NCBI RefSeq assembly: GCF_963678635.1
Contig: NC_087064.1
Span: 71,611,465-71,675,464, forward strand
Direction: 5' to 3'
Origin: Symsagittifera roscoffensis
Taxonomy: Eukaryota > Xenacoelomorpha > Acoela > Convolutidae
DNA length: 64,000 bases
This document shows positions 1 to 11,400 of this stretch, in pieces. Numbering within the stretch: the first letter of the stretch is position 1; every line of letters starts with the position of its first letter. The position numbers and the translations under genes were made by a program. The notes below the pieces were generated by a model, which worked only from the letters and a program-made list of their open reading frames with translations, was not told where the DNA came from and did no database searches.

Positions 1-3000
1 TCATCATTTACTTATATTTTGAAGCATAAATTATCAAGTTTTAAAAAGCAAATTGCGTTTTTTGCCTTTCCATAGGAAAAAAAGTTAAGAATTTGCATAA
101 GTTTTTGAAAAACCACGGATAAACTCGCATCTCAGAACAATACTTCATAAAAATTTTTCGCTGCTCTCAGAAACTTCATAATGTCATGAAACTGAACATC
201 TCCAATTCTTTACGATGGAAAAATAGTTGTTATTAATTGACGGCTGTTTTATTTTCTGTATCTTGAAAAGGGCTTGGATCAAATGAGATTTGATAGGGCT
301 CAGATTGCAAATTTTAGCACAAATTAAAAAAAATCTTATTCTTTTTTGCACACATATGAAGAAATGTAATTACAGTTTTTGCTCCTAGCAAATTTTTTCA
401 CAAAATTTTCAGCACACATTTTGCGAGATTGAAAAAAAAAATTGCAAACTTTAAAAAAACCAAAAAATTGCTCGCATTTAAAAAAAAAGTAAACAGTTTT
501 TGTTTTTCTTCCAGACTTAATATTTAGGGCTAATTAGTTTTTTCGTTCTAATTTTGATAATTTTGATGGGCGATACTTCTGCATGTATGTTGATTGCTCT
601 CTAGGTCATCATTTTCTTATTTTTTGAAGCAATAAATTATCAAGTTTTAAAAAGCAAATTGCGTTTTTTGCCTTTCCATAGGAAAAAAAGTTAAGAACTT
701 GCATAAGTTTTTGAAAAACCACGGATAAACTTGCATCTCAGTACAATACTTCATAAAAATTTTTCGCTCCTCTCAAAAACTCCTTAATGTCATGAAATTG
801 AATATTTCTAATCCTGAACGATGGAAAATTGGTTGCTATTAATTGACGGTTGGTTCAATTTCTGTATCACAAAAAAGGCTTGGATCAAAAAAGATTTGAT
901 AGGGTTCAGATCGCAATTTTTAGCACAAATCAAAAAAAAAATCTTATTGTTTTTTGCACACTTGATGAAATGTAATTTAAGTTTTTCCACCTAGCAAATT
1001 TTTTCACAAAACTTTCAGCACACATTTTGCGAGATTGAAAAAAAATTGGCAACTTTAAAAAAAATCAAAAATTGCTACGCATTTTTAAACAAAAGGTAAA
1101 GAGTTTTTGTTTTTCTTCCAGACTTAATATTTAGGGCTTATCAGTTTTTTCGTTCTAATTTTGATAACTTTGATGGGCGATACTTCTGCATGTATGTTGA
1201 TTGCTCTCTAGGTCATCATTTTTTAAATTTTTTGAAGCATTAAAATATCAAGTTTTAAAAAGCAAATAGCGTTTTTTGTCTTTCCATAGGAAAAAAAATA
1301 AGAATTTGCATAATTTTTTGAAAAACCACGGAAAAAACTTGCATAACAGAACAACACTTCATAAAAACTTTTTGCTACTCTCAGAAGCTTCATAATGTCA
1401 TAAAATTGAACATCTCCAATTCTGAACGATGGAAAATTAGTTGCTATTAATTGACGGTTGGTTCAGTTTCTGTATCACAAAAAGGGCTTAGATCAAATGA
1501 GATTTAATAAGGTTCAGATCGCATATTTTAGCACTGATCAAAAAAAAATCTTTTTGTTTTTTACACACATGATGAAATGTAATTACAGTTTTTGCACCAA
1601 GCAAAATTTTTCACAAAACTTTCAGCACATATTTTGAGAGATTGAAAAAAAATCGGCAACTTGAAAAAAAATAAATAAAACGCTACGCATTTTTTAAAAA
1701 AATAGTAAAGAGTTTTTGTTTTTCTTCCAGACTTAATTTTTAGGGCTCAATAGTTTTTTCGTTCTAATTTTGACAATTTTGAAGGGCGATACTTCTGCAT
1801 GTATGCTGATTGCTCTCTAGGTCATCATTTCTTTATTTTTTGAAGCAAAAAATTATCAAGTTTTAAAAAGTGAATAGCGTTTTTTGCCTTTTCATAAGAA
1901 AAAAAATTAAGAGTTTGCATAAATTTTTAAAAAACCACGGAAAAACTCGCATATCACAACTTAACTTCATAAAAATATTTCGCTCCTCTCAGAAACTCCA
2001 TAATGTCATGAAATTGAACATTTCCAATTCTGAACGATGGAAAATTGGTTGCTATTAATTGACAGTTGGTTCAATTTCTGTATCACAAAAAGGGCTTGGA
2101 TCAAAAAAGATTTGATAGGGTTCAGATCGCAATTTTTAGCACAAATCAAAAACAAAATCTTATTGTTTTTTGCACACTTGATGAAATGTAATTTAAGTTT
2201 TTGCACCTAGCAAAATTTTTCACAAAACTTTCAGCACACATTTTGCGAGAATGAAAAAAAAATTGGCAACTTTAAAAAAAATCAAAAAATTGCTACGCAT
2301 TTTTTAAAAAAATAGTAAAGAGTTTTTGTTTTTCTTCCAGACTTAATTTTTAGGGCTCAATAGTTTTTTCGTTCTAATTTTGACAATTTTGAAGGGCGAT
2401 ACTTCTGCATGTATGCTGATTGCTCTCTAGGTCATCATTTCTTTATTTTTTGAAGCAAAAAATTATCAAGTTTTAAAAAGTGAATAGCGTTTTTTGCCTT
2501 TTCATAAGAAAAAAAAATTAAGAGTTTGCATAAATTTTTGAAAAACCACGGAAAAACTCGCATATCAAAACTTAACTTCATAAAAATTTTTCGCTCCTCT
2601 CAGAAACTCCATAATGTCATGAAATTGAACATTTCCAATTCTGAACGATGGAAAATTGGTTGCTATTAATTGACAGTTGGTTCAATTTCTGTATCACAAA
2701 AAGGGCTTGGATCAAAAAAGATTTGATAGGGTTCAGATCGCAATTTTTAGCACAAATCAAAAACAAAATCTTATTGTTTTTTGCACACTTGATGAAATGT
2801 ACTTTAAGTTTTTGCACCTAGCAAAATTTTTCACAAAACTTTCAGCACACATTTTGCGAGAATGAAAAAAAAATTGGCAACTTTAAAAAAAATCAAAAAA
2901 TTGCTACGCATTTTTAAACAAAAGGTAAAGAGTTTTCGTTTTTCTTCCAGACTTAATATTTAGGGCTTATCAGTTTTTTCGTTCTAATTTTGATAACTTT

Positions 3001-3041
3001 GATGGGCGATACTTCTGCATGTATGTTGATTGCTCTCTAGG
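1..3041. repeat. Satellite array, five head-to-tail monomers of about 610 bp
   Basis: The phrase TCATCATTT recurs at 1, 606, 1213, 1822, 2432 and 3042, giving periods of 605, 607, 609, 610 and 610. Each monomer carries in the same order a GAAGCAA..ATCAAGTTTTAAAAAG block, a CCACGGA block, an AATTGACGGTTGG block, a TTGCACAC..GATGAAATG block and a CTTCCAGACTTAAT block. Monomers 4 and 5 are nearly identical while 1 to 3 are more diverged, so expansion was stepwise. Minus-strand ORFs of about 60-66 codons recur, but ORF 2006-2206 and ORF 2617-2817 differ by a single residue because the monomers are recent copies, so this is not evidence of coding. Confidence 0.95.
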
Positions 3042-3137
3042 TCATCATTTTTTTAATTTTTTAAAGCAAAAAAATATCAAGTTTTAAAAAGCAAATAGCG
3101 TTTTTTGCCTTTCCATAGGAAAAAAAATAAGAATTTG
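3042..3137. repeat. Sixth, truncated satellite monomer
   Basis: The monomer starts normally but after about 95 bp switches within TTTGCAAGCTTCC into integrase-derived sequence. The satellite is therefore physically fused to the Maverick-derived array at this breakpoint. Confidence 0.85.
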
Positions 3138-3213
3138 CAAGCTTCCAAAAAAAAGACTCCTGGAAAAAAAACATTACTGAAAACCTTTAAATTGATAAAT
3201 ATCAAAATCAATA
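3138..3213 (+). pseudogene. Maverick integrase scrap
   Basis: Only the KKTPGKKTLLKTFELI-encoding stretch of the integrase remains, recognisable by comparison with the longer copies at 8640 and 30120. It lies directly against the satellite and contains no catalytic motif. Confidence 0.6.
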
Positions 3214-3766
3214 TCAGCATGCTTATTGATTTAGCCCAATCAAACTTTGATCGTGGCAAAAACTTTAAAAGTACTTTTTGAACACGTGTTGAAAATCATA
3301 TATTTTTTTTGCTGGTCAACGTTTTTTATAAGCATATTTTCAAATATTGAAAAAATGGACACGCTTTTTACTTGGAGAACAATAGCCATCAATGAAACAA
3401 TTGAAAGCTTAGATCGAATCAGACTCGCTATTTAACCTTTTTGAAATTTTCGATTGTATTCCATTCTTGTTCTACAAAAGCAAATATTAGAAGTTCTGAA
3501 TCTCTTTCACACAAAAAAATAGATCAATTTGCGAGTTTGACGTCATTGAGACAGAAACAGGGACAAGTTTTCCAATCCAAGTAAATTTTATGGTTGTGTT
3601 TAATTCTTCTGTGGGAATACAAAGTAATTTGAAATCAAAAAATGCTACCATACAAAATTGTTTCTAATCTTCAGATTAAGGAAAAATGAATCCTTTCAGT
3701 TTCTCGAAAATTAATTGGCGTAGTTTGTACGCGTTTTTGGAACCAGTGTGTCGAACTATCTACTGA
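3214..3766. repeat. Post-integrase spacer of the array, copy 1
   Basis: This block follows every array copy of the integrase (also 9078-9646, 15690-16242, 22166-22722 and 24940-25499). It contains ATCAGCATGCTTATTGA, an ACTTGGAGAACAATA phrase and a TTTGCGAGTTTGAC phrase. Short readable peptides such as MDTLFTWRT occur but no frame stays open across it. I recognise no gene. A more diverged version of its first half also lies at 6090-6330 and 27840-28075, so it is itself an old internal duplication. Confidence 0.7.
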
Positions 3767-3970
3767 TTAGATATTTGTTGAAAACATCTGATCTTTTAAG
3801 GAAATCATCACAGATGAGACATCAAAAACACATGAAGAAAGCCTAAAAATATTGGTATGAATGATATGGTCGTTAAACTGTAGCTGTTTCTCAGAATTAT
3901 CAAATATTCCAATACTTCTTCTAGCTACTTCTCCAACGTTATCTCCTTCTCCTTCCACATAAAGCAGCAT
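3767..3970 (-). CDS. 67-codon minus-strand ORF, copy 1 of 5, unknown function
   Basis: The ORF starts at ATG in the context GACAAGAAAATG and stays open for 67 codons. It begins MLLYVEGEGDNVGEV and contains ARRSIGIFDNSEK, NDHIIHTNIFRLSSC and FDVSSVMISL. No domain is recognised and there is no signal peptide. A TATA-like TATAGTATAT lies about 25 bp before the ATG. This copy has Gly where the others have Glu (EGEG versus EGEE), and Gln and Lys substitutions later. It runs opposite to the integrase and ATPase remnants. It may be an accident preserved by recent duplication. Confidence 0.4.
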   Translation of the reverse strand: MLLYVEGEGDNVGEVARRSIGIFDNSEKQLQFNDHIIHTNIFRLSSCVFDVSSVMISLKDQMFSTNI

Positions 3971-5183
3971 TTTCTTGTCTTAACATTTGATATACTATAA
4001 TCATTATTTAGAAAAAGTAAAAAAAAAGATTTTATTCAAAATAGTGTGCAAGAATTCGGAAAAAAACTGAGCGATTTTCATTTGATGAAACAGATGTGAT
4101 TTCTTCCTTTTAAAATAATTTCAAGGGCTTTTTTTGTCAAAAAAAACTCTCTGACTAAGTAAAAGTCTGTTTAGCAAAACTCACTCAGTCAAAGAGTTCG
4201 TTCTTAAACCGAGTTTTGAGTAGCAAAGCTTGAAACTTACGGTTGATTCAAACCTGACAGGCAAAGAAGATTACTTTCTTCGTGAAAATTCTCAATTAAT
4301 CAAAAACTTGTACGATAGAAAAACAAAGACTCTTTTTAATCCCTACCCAAAATCTGAATCAATCAAAAATCCCAAATAGATTTTAAGTTTTTTTTTCATA
4401 TCTCGAACTTTTGTCAATGTTCAAAATCTTGCATGATTAGGTTTTGAACAAGATTTCTAGAGACTTGCTTTGAAAATTTTATCGTTTTTGAGTTTTCCAT
4501 TCATCAATATTTGAAAAATTGAAAATTTTGACGAAAACCAGCGATAAGATCAAAATTTAAAAACTTAATTATCTTCAGAAAAACCAGCAATTTTGCAATG
4601 ATCATAAACAATTAAACCTAAATGACTTGATAAAAATAATTGCAGAAATGATACTTGATAAAATTGTTGTTCTTTTGTTACTTAGATTGGCGATTTTTCT
4701 TACTTAACCCTTAAACAACATTTGGTCATTAATTTTTGCGTTTTGATTTGTGTTCAATTTTATTTATTTTGAAAAGTAAGGTTCTTAAAAAGTCAATTAT
4801 TTGGATACGACAACCAACCCTAAAATGAGCAATTTTTTGTGATTGGAAACGACAATCTGGGAAATCTTTTCAATAAAAATCTATTTCTGTTTGTTTACGA
4901 GTTTTCAAAAATCCGCTTGGACACGACTACATAGCAAACAGGACAATCTCTTGTGATTGACTAAACCCACACGTTTGTAATGAAGGTACTCCTCACTCTT
5001 CTTTAAAAAGTTTTAATTTCAATTAACTACGGTCAAATACCTCTCTCTCAGCTCTAAACTAGTCAAATTTCTTATCTTTACACTGTATCTTTGTCTAATT
5101 TCAAAATATTGATTGATATGCTTTTTTCTGTTAAGTATAACATTCTTACGTACTTGGTCGAGTTTCTTACCAGAAATTGCAGA
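3971..5183. other. Array spacer without a recognised gene
   Basis: This A/T-rich sequence repeats at 9851-11059, 16447-17597, 22927-24123 and 25704-26922. Conserved islands include CAAAGAGTTCGTT, CTGACAGGCAAAGAAG, CGTTTTGATTTGTG and the CTCTCTCAGCTCTAAACTAG stretch near 5045. No reading frame is maintained across copies. The 16447-17597 copy lacks the segment corresponding to about 4360-4430. Confidence 0.7.
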
Positions 5184-5375
5184 TTACAATCGAAGAAGTT
5201 GACGGGTTCTCTGATTCAAGGACTCCTTGAGCGAATCACCAAGTGAACTAACGATTGCGGAGCCAAGACCAGCTTTGCGTTTTATTGAGAACTTGCAAAA
5301 CTTTGGAATGTAGCTGCTCGACAGATCTCTGATTTGTAACAATTTCGTTTTTTCTCGTGTGCTTTGTAATTTCAT
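5184..5375 (-). CDS. KRKAGxGS basic minus-strand ORF, copy 1, unknown
   Basis: The peptide contains SIKRKAGLGSAIVSSL then LKESLNQRTRQLLRL, a lysine/arginine-rich start followed by a likely amphipathic helix. Versions occur at 17598, 24124 and 26923, and a broken one at 11060-11285. No family is recognised. The pattern vaguely recalls small basic virion proteins, but that is inference only. The upstream part differs between copies because of indels, so the true start, if any, is uncertain. Confidence 0.3.
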   Translation of the reverse strand: MKLQSTREKTKLLQIRDLSSSYIPKFCKFSIKRKAGLGSAIVSSLGDSLKESLNQRTRQLLRL

Positions 5376-5539
5376 TCCAACGAGTATTTTTAATTTTAAG
5401 AAGTAAAGTTGAAATTACTAAACATTTGTTAAAATAATTTGCATAAAAGTTTAAAAGTCAATTATTTCGGAATTTGCAAAACCTTTCACATTTTTTAACT
5501 GATAACACAGTAAAAAAATTCAAACAAGTTTGACATCAC

Positions 5540-5995
5540 AAAAAAAATTCTAAATTTTTTTTTGACAAATCAAACAAATTTTTCTGTTTTTTGCACACAT
5601 GATGAAATGCAATTACATTTTTGACAAAATTTTCTGCACACATTTTGAGAGTATGAAAAAAAATCGGCAACTTAAAAAAATCAATAGATTGCTACGCATT
5701 TTAAAAAAAAAATTGGTAACAACTTTTCGTTTTTCTTGCAGACTTAGTTTTTAGGGCTTATTAACTTTTTCGTTCTACTTTTGGCAATTATTTCTTGATG
5801 ATCAATACTTCTGCATGTATGTTGATTGGTCACTAGGTCATCACTTCTTATTTTTTGAAGCAATAAATTAACAAGTTTTAGAAGCAAATACCGTTTTCCG
5901 CCTTTCCATAAGGAAAAAAACTTATGAATTCGCATATGTTTTTGAAAAACCACGGACAAACTTTCATCTCAGAACAAAAATTCATAAAACTTTTT
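5540..5995. repeat. Satellite-related segment inside the large array unit, copy 1
   Basis: The order TTGCACACATGATGAAATG, GCACACATTTTGAGAGTATG, ATTGCTACGCATTTT, CTTGCAGACTTAG, ACTTCTGCATGTATGTTGATTG, AGGTCATCA and AAAACCACGGA follows that of the 610-bp satellite at 1-3041, with about 200 bp of the monomer missing. Similar segments lie at 11400-11905, 17915-18415, 24430-24556 (truncated) and 27250-27730. Confidence 0.9.
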
Positions 5996-6089
5996 GCGAG
6001 TTTGTTGAAAAAATCCAATTTGTTTTTGCATCCTGTAAAGCATTAAAAAGTTGCCATCCCATTAAAAATGCGAAATGATTTTTGAACCT

Positions 6090-6330
6090 TGCCCAAAAAC
6101 TTGATTAAACTTGAAATTGATGCATGCTTCTTGAAATAATCGAGCCAAATTCCGATTGAGGCAAAATTTGAAAAGTACTTTTTGCACACGTATTGAAAAT
6201 CATATTATTTATTTCGTTGGTCTACGTTTTTTTTAAGCAAATATTCAAGTATTGAAAAAAATGATTCGTTACTTGGAGAACCATAACCATCGATGAACCA
6301 ATTGAAAGGTCAGATTGAATCAGACTTATT
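6090..6330. repeat. Diverged duplicate of the post-integrase spacer
   Basis: The phrases GATGCATGCTTCTTGAAAT, TTTGCACACGTATTGAAAATC, GGTCTACG and ACTTGGAGAACCATAACCATCGATGAA match the block after the integrase at 9080-9300 with more differences than between array copies. This is an older duplication inside the basic unit. Confidence 0.75.
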
Positions 6331-6737
6331 ATTTCAATTTTGAATTTTTCGATTCTGTTCTAAAGAAAATGATCCGAGGTTGTGGGTAGAAGCAAGCTTC
6401 TGGACACAGCTGAGACAATGTCTTTCTAACTTGTTTTCGCAGTGGGCGCTTCGTTGCAACACCGGATAATGTTCTGAAACTCTATACTTTAAGATTTTTT
6501 TTCGACTGCTCGGTTCAATTGATTGATAATTGCACCTCTTTGAGATCTTTATTTATAAAAAGTGTAAATACAGTCAACAATTTTGTCAGTGAAATGATTT
6601 TTATCATATATTTGCAAAGTTTGGTGGAGCGATGATCCGATTAACACTAGTTGGAACTTGTAATTGTCTACTGAGCAGAGCGATGATTGGACTTGCAATT
6701 TTCTACTGAGCAGAACTATGAAAGTTTAGTTTTAGTC

Positions 6738-6780
6738 ACACTAGCACGCATTATTAGCACTAGCACGCACTAGCACGTAA
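6738..6780. repeat. CACTAGCACGCA short tandem repeat
   Basis: Three close repeats of GCACTAGCACG occur. The cluster recurs near 14175-14220, 20695-20735 and 28480-28515 with small differences in repeat number. Its role is unknown. Confidence 0.8.
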
Positions 6781-7012
6781 CAATGAACTCGTCAACTTTG
6801 GGAGTCTATATGTTAGTTGAGAACTGCATGGTTCACTAAACTTGCTGAGTGATGTTACTACAGTCTTGGAATTCAAAAACTCATCTTTTAATTCAATTTT
6901 TTAATTTTTTTTGAGCTGAGCAATGTAGGTTAGAAAATTGGTTGTTCGCCGAAACTTTTTTTAAAACTTCAAAAATAATTGGTTATTTTCCATATGGTCT
7001 TTCAATATAGTC

Positions 7013-7070
7013 TTTCCATTTCGTCATTCAAAACTCCTTTCTGTTCAGAAAAAAAGCATCTCTTGGCGGA
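7013..7070 (+). pseudogene. C-terminal scrap of the Maverick YPFRH protein
   Basis: One frame reads FPFRHSKLLSVQKKSIS, the equivalent of CSNYPFRHSK at 28745 and CGDYPFRHAKRLPVQKKK at 33995. The Cys and Tyr are lost in this copy. It lies just before the ATPase remnant, as in the other units. Confidence 0.5.
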
Positions 7071-7434
7071 TTATCGACTCAATTTTTTAAACCAGACAAA
7101 ACCATTTAAAAACCATAATGAACTTTTTGTACTTTCTTTTTTTTGAAAAATTTTTTTTTTTTGACAAGCAGAATCACGAATGAAAAATATAGTAGTTTTT
7201 TGAAAGTGCCTGTTATAGATATTTTTAGTCTTTCTGTCTTTTTTTGTCCTGGTTTTAATACCAGCATATGAATCATCCAATAATCTTATCCACTAGATAA
7301 GAAGAAATAACAGTTTGGGTATCAATTTTACAGTCGGTCGGTTATATTTTATCTTCTCCAAAGATAAGAATAAAATAATATCTACCAAAAACAAGTTTTT
7401 GTTTTTTAGTTGACCCAATTAGATCTGCAAAAAT

Positions 7435-8022
7435 CACGTCTCATTTTTGATTGGTTACAAATTGGTACATTTCAACCCATACTTGGCAAATTTTTTATTT
7501 TCATCAATATCATCAAATAAAATGTACAAATTCAAAAAAAAACCCTTAATTTTCGCAGAAGTTGATTTTGAACTGATTGAAAAACATTCCAATCATGGAT
7601 TAAATTAGCTGTTAACTTTTGATTACTCATTTCGAGAAAAATCAAATTCTAAACAATTTGTCAGAATTGCTACAGCTAGAAGAGGTTTGATTTCAATATA
7701 TAATAAGCATAACAACGGATATATACATTAGATCAACAATACGGTCTCAGATGTCAATTGAAACAGTGGTATCAAGATGCAAATCTGTTATTTTTTCATT
7801 GATGTACAGCAAGAAATAGATGATTTGCTATAATATTGCACAAACAGTGGTTGATTTTCAAAAAAATCTATCAAGCAGCAGAAACAGAAACAAAGTTTTC
7901 GGACAATGAGCATATATTACGTCTCTTTAATCACAGTTTTTCAAACATTTTCCCAGAAACTTCAAAAACATTTCATCCTCCATTGACCATCAAACTTACC
8001 AAATCCTCAGTGAATGATCAGT
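7435..8022 (+). pseudogene. Maverick packaging ATPase, C-terminal half, copy 1
   Basis: Pieces in the expected order are VDFELIEKHSNHGLN, a degenerate Walker B region (TFDYSFRE), KQFVRIATARR, FFIDVQQEIDDLL and, from 7836, YQAAETETKFSDNEHILRLF then NIFPETSKTFHP. These match the second half of the FtsK/HerA-type ATPase of animal Mavericks, which has LIFDDL, FVKIATAGRHRGL and YCTNSG. The Walker A half is absent. In-frame stops occur, for example TAG after GLN, and the sensor region is lost. Normally this protein would drive DNA packaging. Confidence 0.7.
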
Positions 8023-8410
8023 AAATTTTCCACGAGGAGAGCTAAAAGATCTCCGAGAAGTAAGCGTTGTAAGCTTTTGAAGAAGATATTCACTGTATAA
8101 AAAGAGAATTATTTCAAACTAACCTAAAAACTTACAACTACAAAGTCTTATCTCTCCATTTGTCAATAACTGATTAGTACAAAAGCAAGAAAAAGAGTAT
8201 GTATAAAAAATATTCAGTGAATGATCAGTAAATTTTCCACGAGGAGAGCTAAAAGATCTCCGAGAAGTAAGCGTTGTAAGCTTTTGAAGAAGATATTCAC
8301 TGTATAAAAAGAGAATTATTTCAAACTAACCTAAAAACTTACAACTACAAAGTCTTATCTCTCCATTTGTCAATAACTGATTAGTACAAAAGCAAGAAAA
8401 AGAGTATGTT
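8008..8410 (+). promoter_or_regulatory. TATA-containing block, tandemly duplicated with a 207-bp period
   Basis: A block starting CAGTGAATGATCAG at 8008 is repeated at 8215. Each copy contains CGAGGAGAGCTAAAAGATC, AAGTAAGCGTTGTAAGC and TATTCACTGTATAAAAAGAG (8094 and 8301). The same block occurs once upstream of the integrase at 12925, 19440, 29717 and 34300. It is noncoding, lies between ATPase and integrase, and carries a good TATA-like core, so it may be the old integrase promoter. Only this unit has it doubled. Confidence 0.5.
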
Positions 8411-8639
8411 TTGCCGAAAGAATTTGATTCTTTTTTCAGCGCTGCGGACGCAAGATTGAGAACTAGTGACAAAAACTTATTTTTGTTTTGATTTTGAGTT
8501 ATCCTAGAAATAAACTGAGTCAGTCAGACAAAGTTTTTTTTCAAATAACCGAGATACAAAAAAGTCTATTGCTGATTTGGTGTGTTGACTAAAACGAAAA
8601 GAAAAAAAGATTACAGATAATTACTTTACCAATTTGGAA

Positions 8640-9077
8640 GCAGCTCAAACCCCCTCTAGGGGACCTTGATCTCTTTCAAAATTTAAAAAAGGAAGAATAA
8701 ACCGAATGTTTTCTAGGCGTAGAGCTGGTTATGGTTCGGTGCGAAACTTGACTCACGCAAGCGGTTTATCAAAAAACATAGTACAAAAATTTTTGCAAAC
8801 CAAAATTTCCTATACAAAATTTGGTTCAAAAATCAGATGCTTCGAAAACTTCCAGCTTGCATCAAAAACAAAAACAAAGTTTGATGTATGGACTTGGCCT
8901 TTGTAGACAAACTAGCGAGTCAAAACAACAGAGTCAAATACTATGTGGTTGCTCTTGATGTTTTTTCGCGATTTGTCAGAGTTCAAAAAAGAAAGCAAAA
9001 CATGCCAAAGACATTTTGCAAGCTTTCAAAAAAAGACTCCTGGAAAAAAAACATTACTGAAAACCTTTGAATTGATA
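8640..9077 (+). pseudogene. Maverick integrase, 5' part, copy 2
   Basis: The N-terminal DNA-binding part reads FSRRRAGYGSVRNLTHASG and continues to KISYTKFGSKIRCF. The catalytic core begins at 8886 in another frame with MDLAFVDKLASQNN and YYVVALDVFSRFVRVQ, which holds the first Asp of the DDE triad. The codon before CMDLAF is TGA where the family has Trp. The core stops after KTLLKTFELI equivalents, so the second Asp and the Glu are missing. It is transcribed in the same direction as the ATPase upstream. Confidence 0.85.
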
Positions 9078-9646
9078 AAATCAAAATCAATATCAGCATG
9101 CTTATTGATTTAGCCGAAACAAATTTTGATTGTGGCAAAAACTTTAAAAGTACTTTTTGAACACGTGTTGAAAATCATATTATTTTTTTTGCTGGTCAAC
9201 GTTTTTTATAAGCAAATATTCAAATATTGAAAAAATGGACACGCTTTTTACTTGGAGAACAATAACCATCGATGATACAATTGAAAATTCAGATCGAATC
9301 AGACTCGCTATTTAAATTTTTTGAAATTTTCGATTGTATTCCATTCTTGTTCTACAAAAGCAAATATTAGAAGTTCTGAATCTCTTTCAGACAAAAAAAT
9401 AGATCAATTTGCGAGTTTGACGACATTGAGACAGAAACAGGGACAAATTTTCCAATCCAAGTAAATGTTATGGTTGCGTTTAATTCTTCTGTGGGAATAC
9501 AAAGTAATTTGAAATCAAAAAATGCTACCATACAAAATTGTTTCTAATCTTCAGATTAAGGAAAAGTTAATCCTTTCAGTTTCTCAAAAATTAATTGGCG
9601 TAGTTTGTACGCGTTTTTTGAACCAGTGTGTCGAATTATCTACTGA
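9078..9646. repeat. Post-integrase spacer, copy 2
   Basis: This is the same block as 3214-3766. In this copy the phrase FDDIETETGTNFPIQ is readable near 9415 in one frame, but stops flank it. Confidence 0.7.
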
Positions 9647-9850
9647 TTAGATGTTTGTTGAAAACGTCTGATCTCCTAAGGAAATCATCACAGATGAGAC
9701 ATCATAAACACATGAAGAAAGCCTAAAAATATTGGTATGAATGATATGGTCGTTAAACTGTAGCAGTTTCTCAGAATTATCAAATATTCCAATACTTCTT
9801 CTAGCTACTTCTCCAACGTTATCTTCTTCTCCTTCCACAAAAAGCAGCAT
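9647..9850 (-). CDS. 67-codon minus-strand ORF, copy 2
   Basis: The ORF has the same length and ATG as the copy at 3767. It begins MLLFVEGEEDNVGEV and ends SLGDQTFSTNI. It differs from the others at a few residues without any frameshift or stop. Confidence 0.4.
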   Translation of the reverse strand: MLLFVEGEEDNVGEVARRSIGIFDNSEKLLQFNDHIIHTNIFRLSSCVYDVSSVMISLGDQTFSTNI

Positions 9851-11400
9851 TTTCTTGTCTTAACATTTGATATACTATAATCATTATTTAGAAAAAGTGA
9901 AAAAAAGATTTTACTCAAAATAGTGTGCAAGAATTCGGAAAAAAGCTGAGCGATTTTCATTTGATGAAACAGCAGATGTGGTTTCTTCCTTTTAAAATAA
10001 TTTCAAGGGTTTTTCTTTTGTCAAAAATAAAACTCTCTGACTAAGTAAAAGTCTGTTTAGGAAAACTCACTCAATCAAAGAGTTCGTTTTTAAACCGAGT
10101 TTTGAGTAGCAAAGCTTGAAACTTACGGTTGATTTAAACCTGACAGGCAAAGAAGTTTATTTCTTCTAGAAAGTTCTCAATTAATCAAAAACTTGTACGA
10201 TAGAAAAACAAAGACTCTTTTTAATCCCTACCCAAAACCTGAATCAATCAAAAACCCCAATTAGACTTTATGTTTTTTTTTTCATATCTCGAACTTTTGC
10301 CAATGTTCGAAATCTTGCTTGATTAGCTTTTGAACAAGATTTCTAGAGATTTGCTTTGAAAACTTTATCGTTTTTGAGTTTTCCATTCATCAAATTTTAA
10401 AAAATTGAAAATTTTGACAAAAACCAGCAATAAGATTAAAAATTGAAAACTTAATTATCTTCAGAAAAACCAGCAATTTTGCAATGATCATAAACAATTA
10501 AACCTAAATGAATTGATAAAAATACTTGCAGAAATGATACTTGATAAAATGGTTGTTATTTTGATAATTAGATTGGCGATTTTTCTTACTTAACCCTTAA
10601 ACAACTTTGGTCATTTATTTTTGCGTTTTGATTTGTGTTTAATTTTATTTATTTTAAAAAGTAAGGTTCTTAAAAAGTCAATTAATTTATACACGACGAC
10701 CAACCCTAAAATGAGCATTTTTTTGTGATCGGAAACGACAATCTGGGAAACTTTTTCAATGAAAATCTATTTCTGTTTGTTTACGAATTTTCAAAAATCC
10801 GCTTGGACACGAATACATAGCAAACAGGACAATCTCTTGTGATTGACTAAACCCACACGTTTGTAATGAAGGTACTCCTCACTCTTCTTTAAAAAGTTTT
10901 AATTTCAATTAACTACGGTCAAATACCTCTCTCTCAGCTCTAAACTAGTCAAATTTCTTATCTTTACACTGTATCTTTGTCTAATTTCAAATTATTGATT
11001 GATATGCTTTTTTCTGTTAAGTATAACATTCTTACGTACTTGGTCGAGTTTTTACCAGAAATTGCAGATTACAATCGAAGAAGTTGACGGATTCTCTGTT
11101 TCAAGAACTCCTTGAGCGAACCACTAAGTGAACTAACGATGACGGAGCCAATACCAGCTTTGCGTTTCATTGAGAACTTGCAAAACTTTAGCTGCTCGAC
11201 AGATCTCTTATTTGTAAAAATTTTGTTTTTTCTCGTGTGCTTTGTATTTTCATTCCAACGATTATTTTTAATTTTAAGAGGTTAAGTTGACATTACTAAA
11301 CATTTGTTTAAATAATTTGCATAAAAGGTTAAAATTCAATTATTTCGGAATTTGCAAAACCTTTCACAATTTTTAACTGATAACACAGTAAAAAAATTCA
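9851..11400. other. Array spacer with broken KRKAG ORF
   Basis: The spacer equivalent to 3971-5183 is followed by a copy of the KRKAGxGS region (11060-11285, minus strand). There, one coding window has been lost by base changes and small indels. No other gene is seen. Confidence 0.6.

Noticed and set aside
2006-2817. Minus-strand 66-codon ORFs repeated in satellite monomers
   Set aside because: Only the most similar monomers share the full frame. Older monomers break it, so it reflects recent copying rather than coding.
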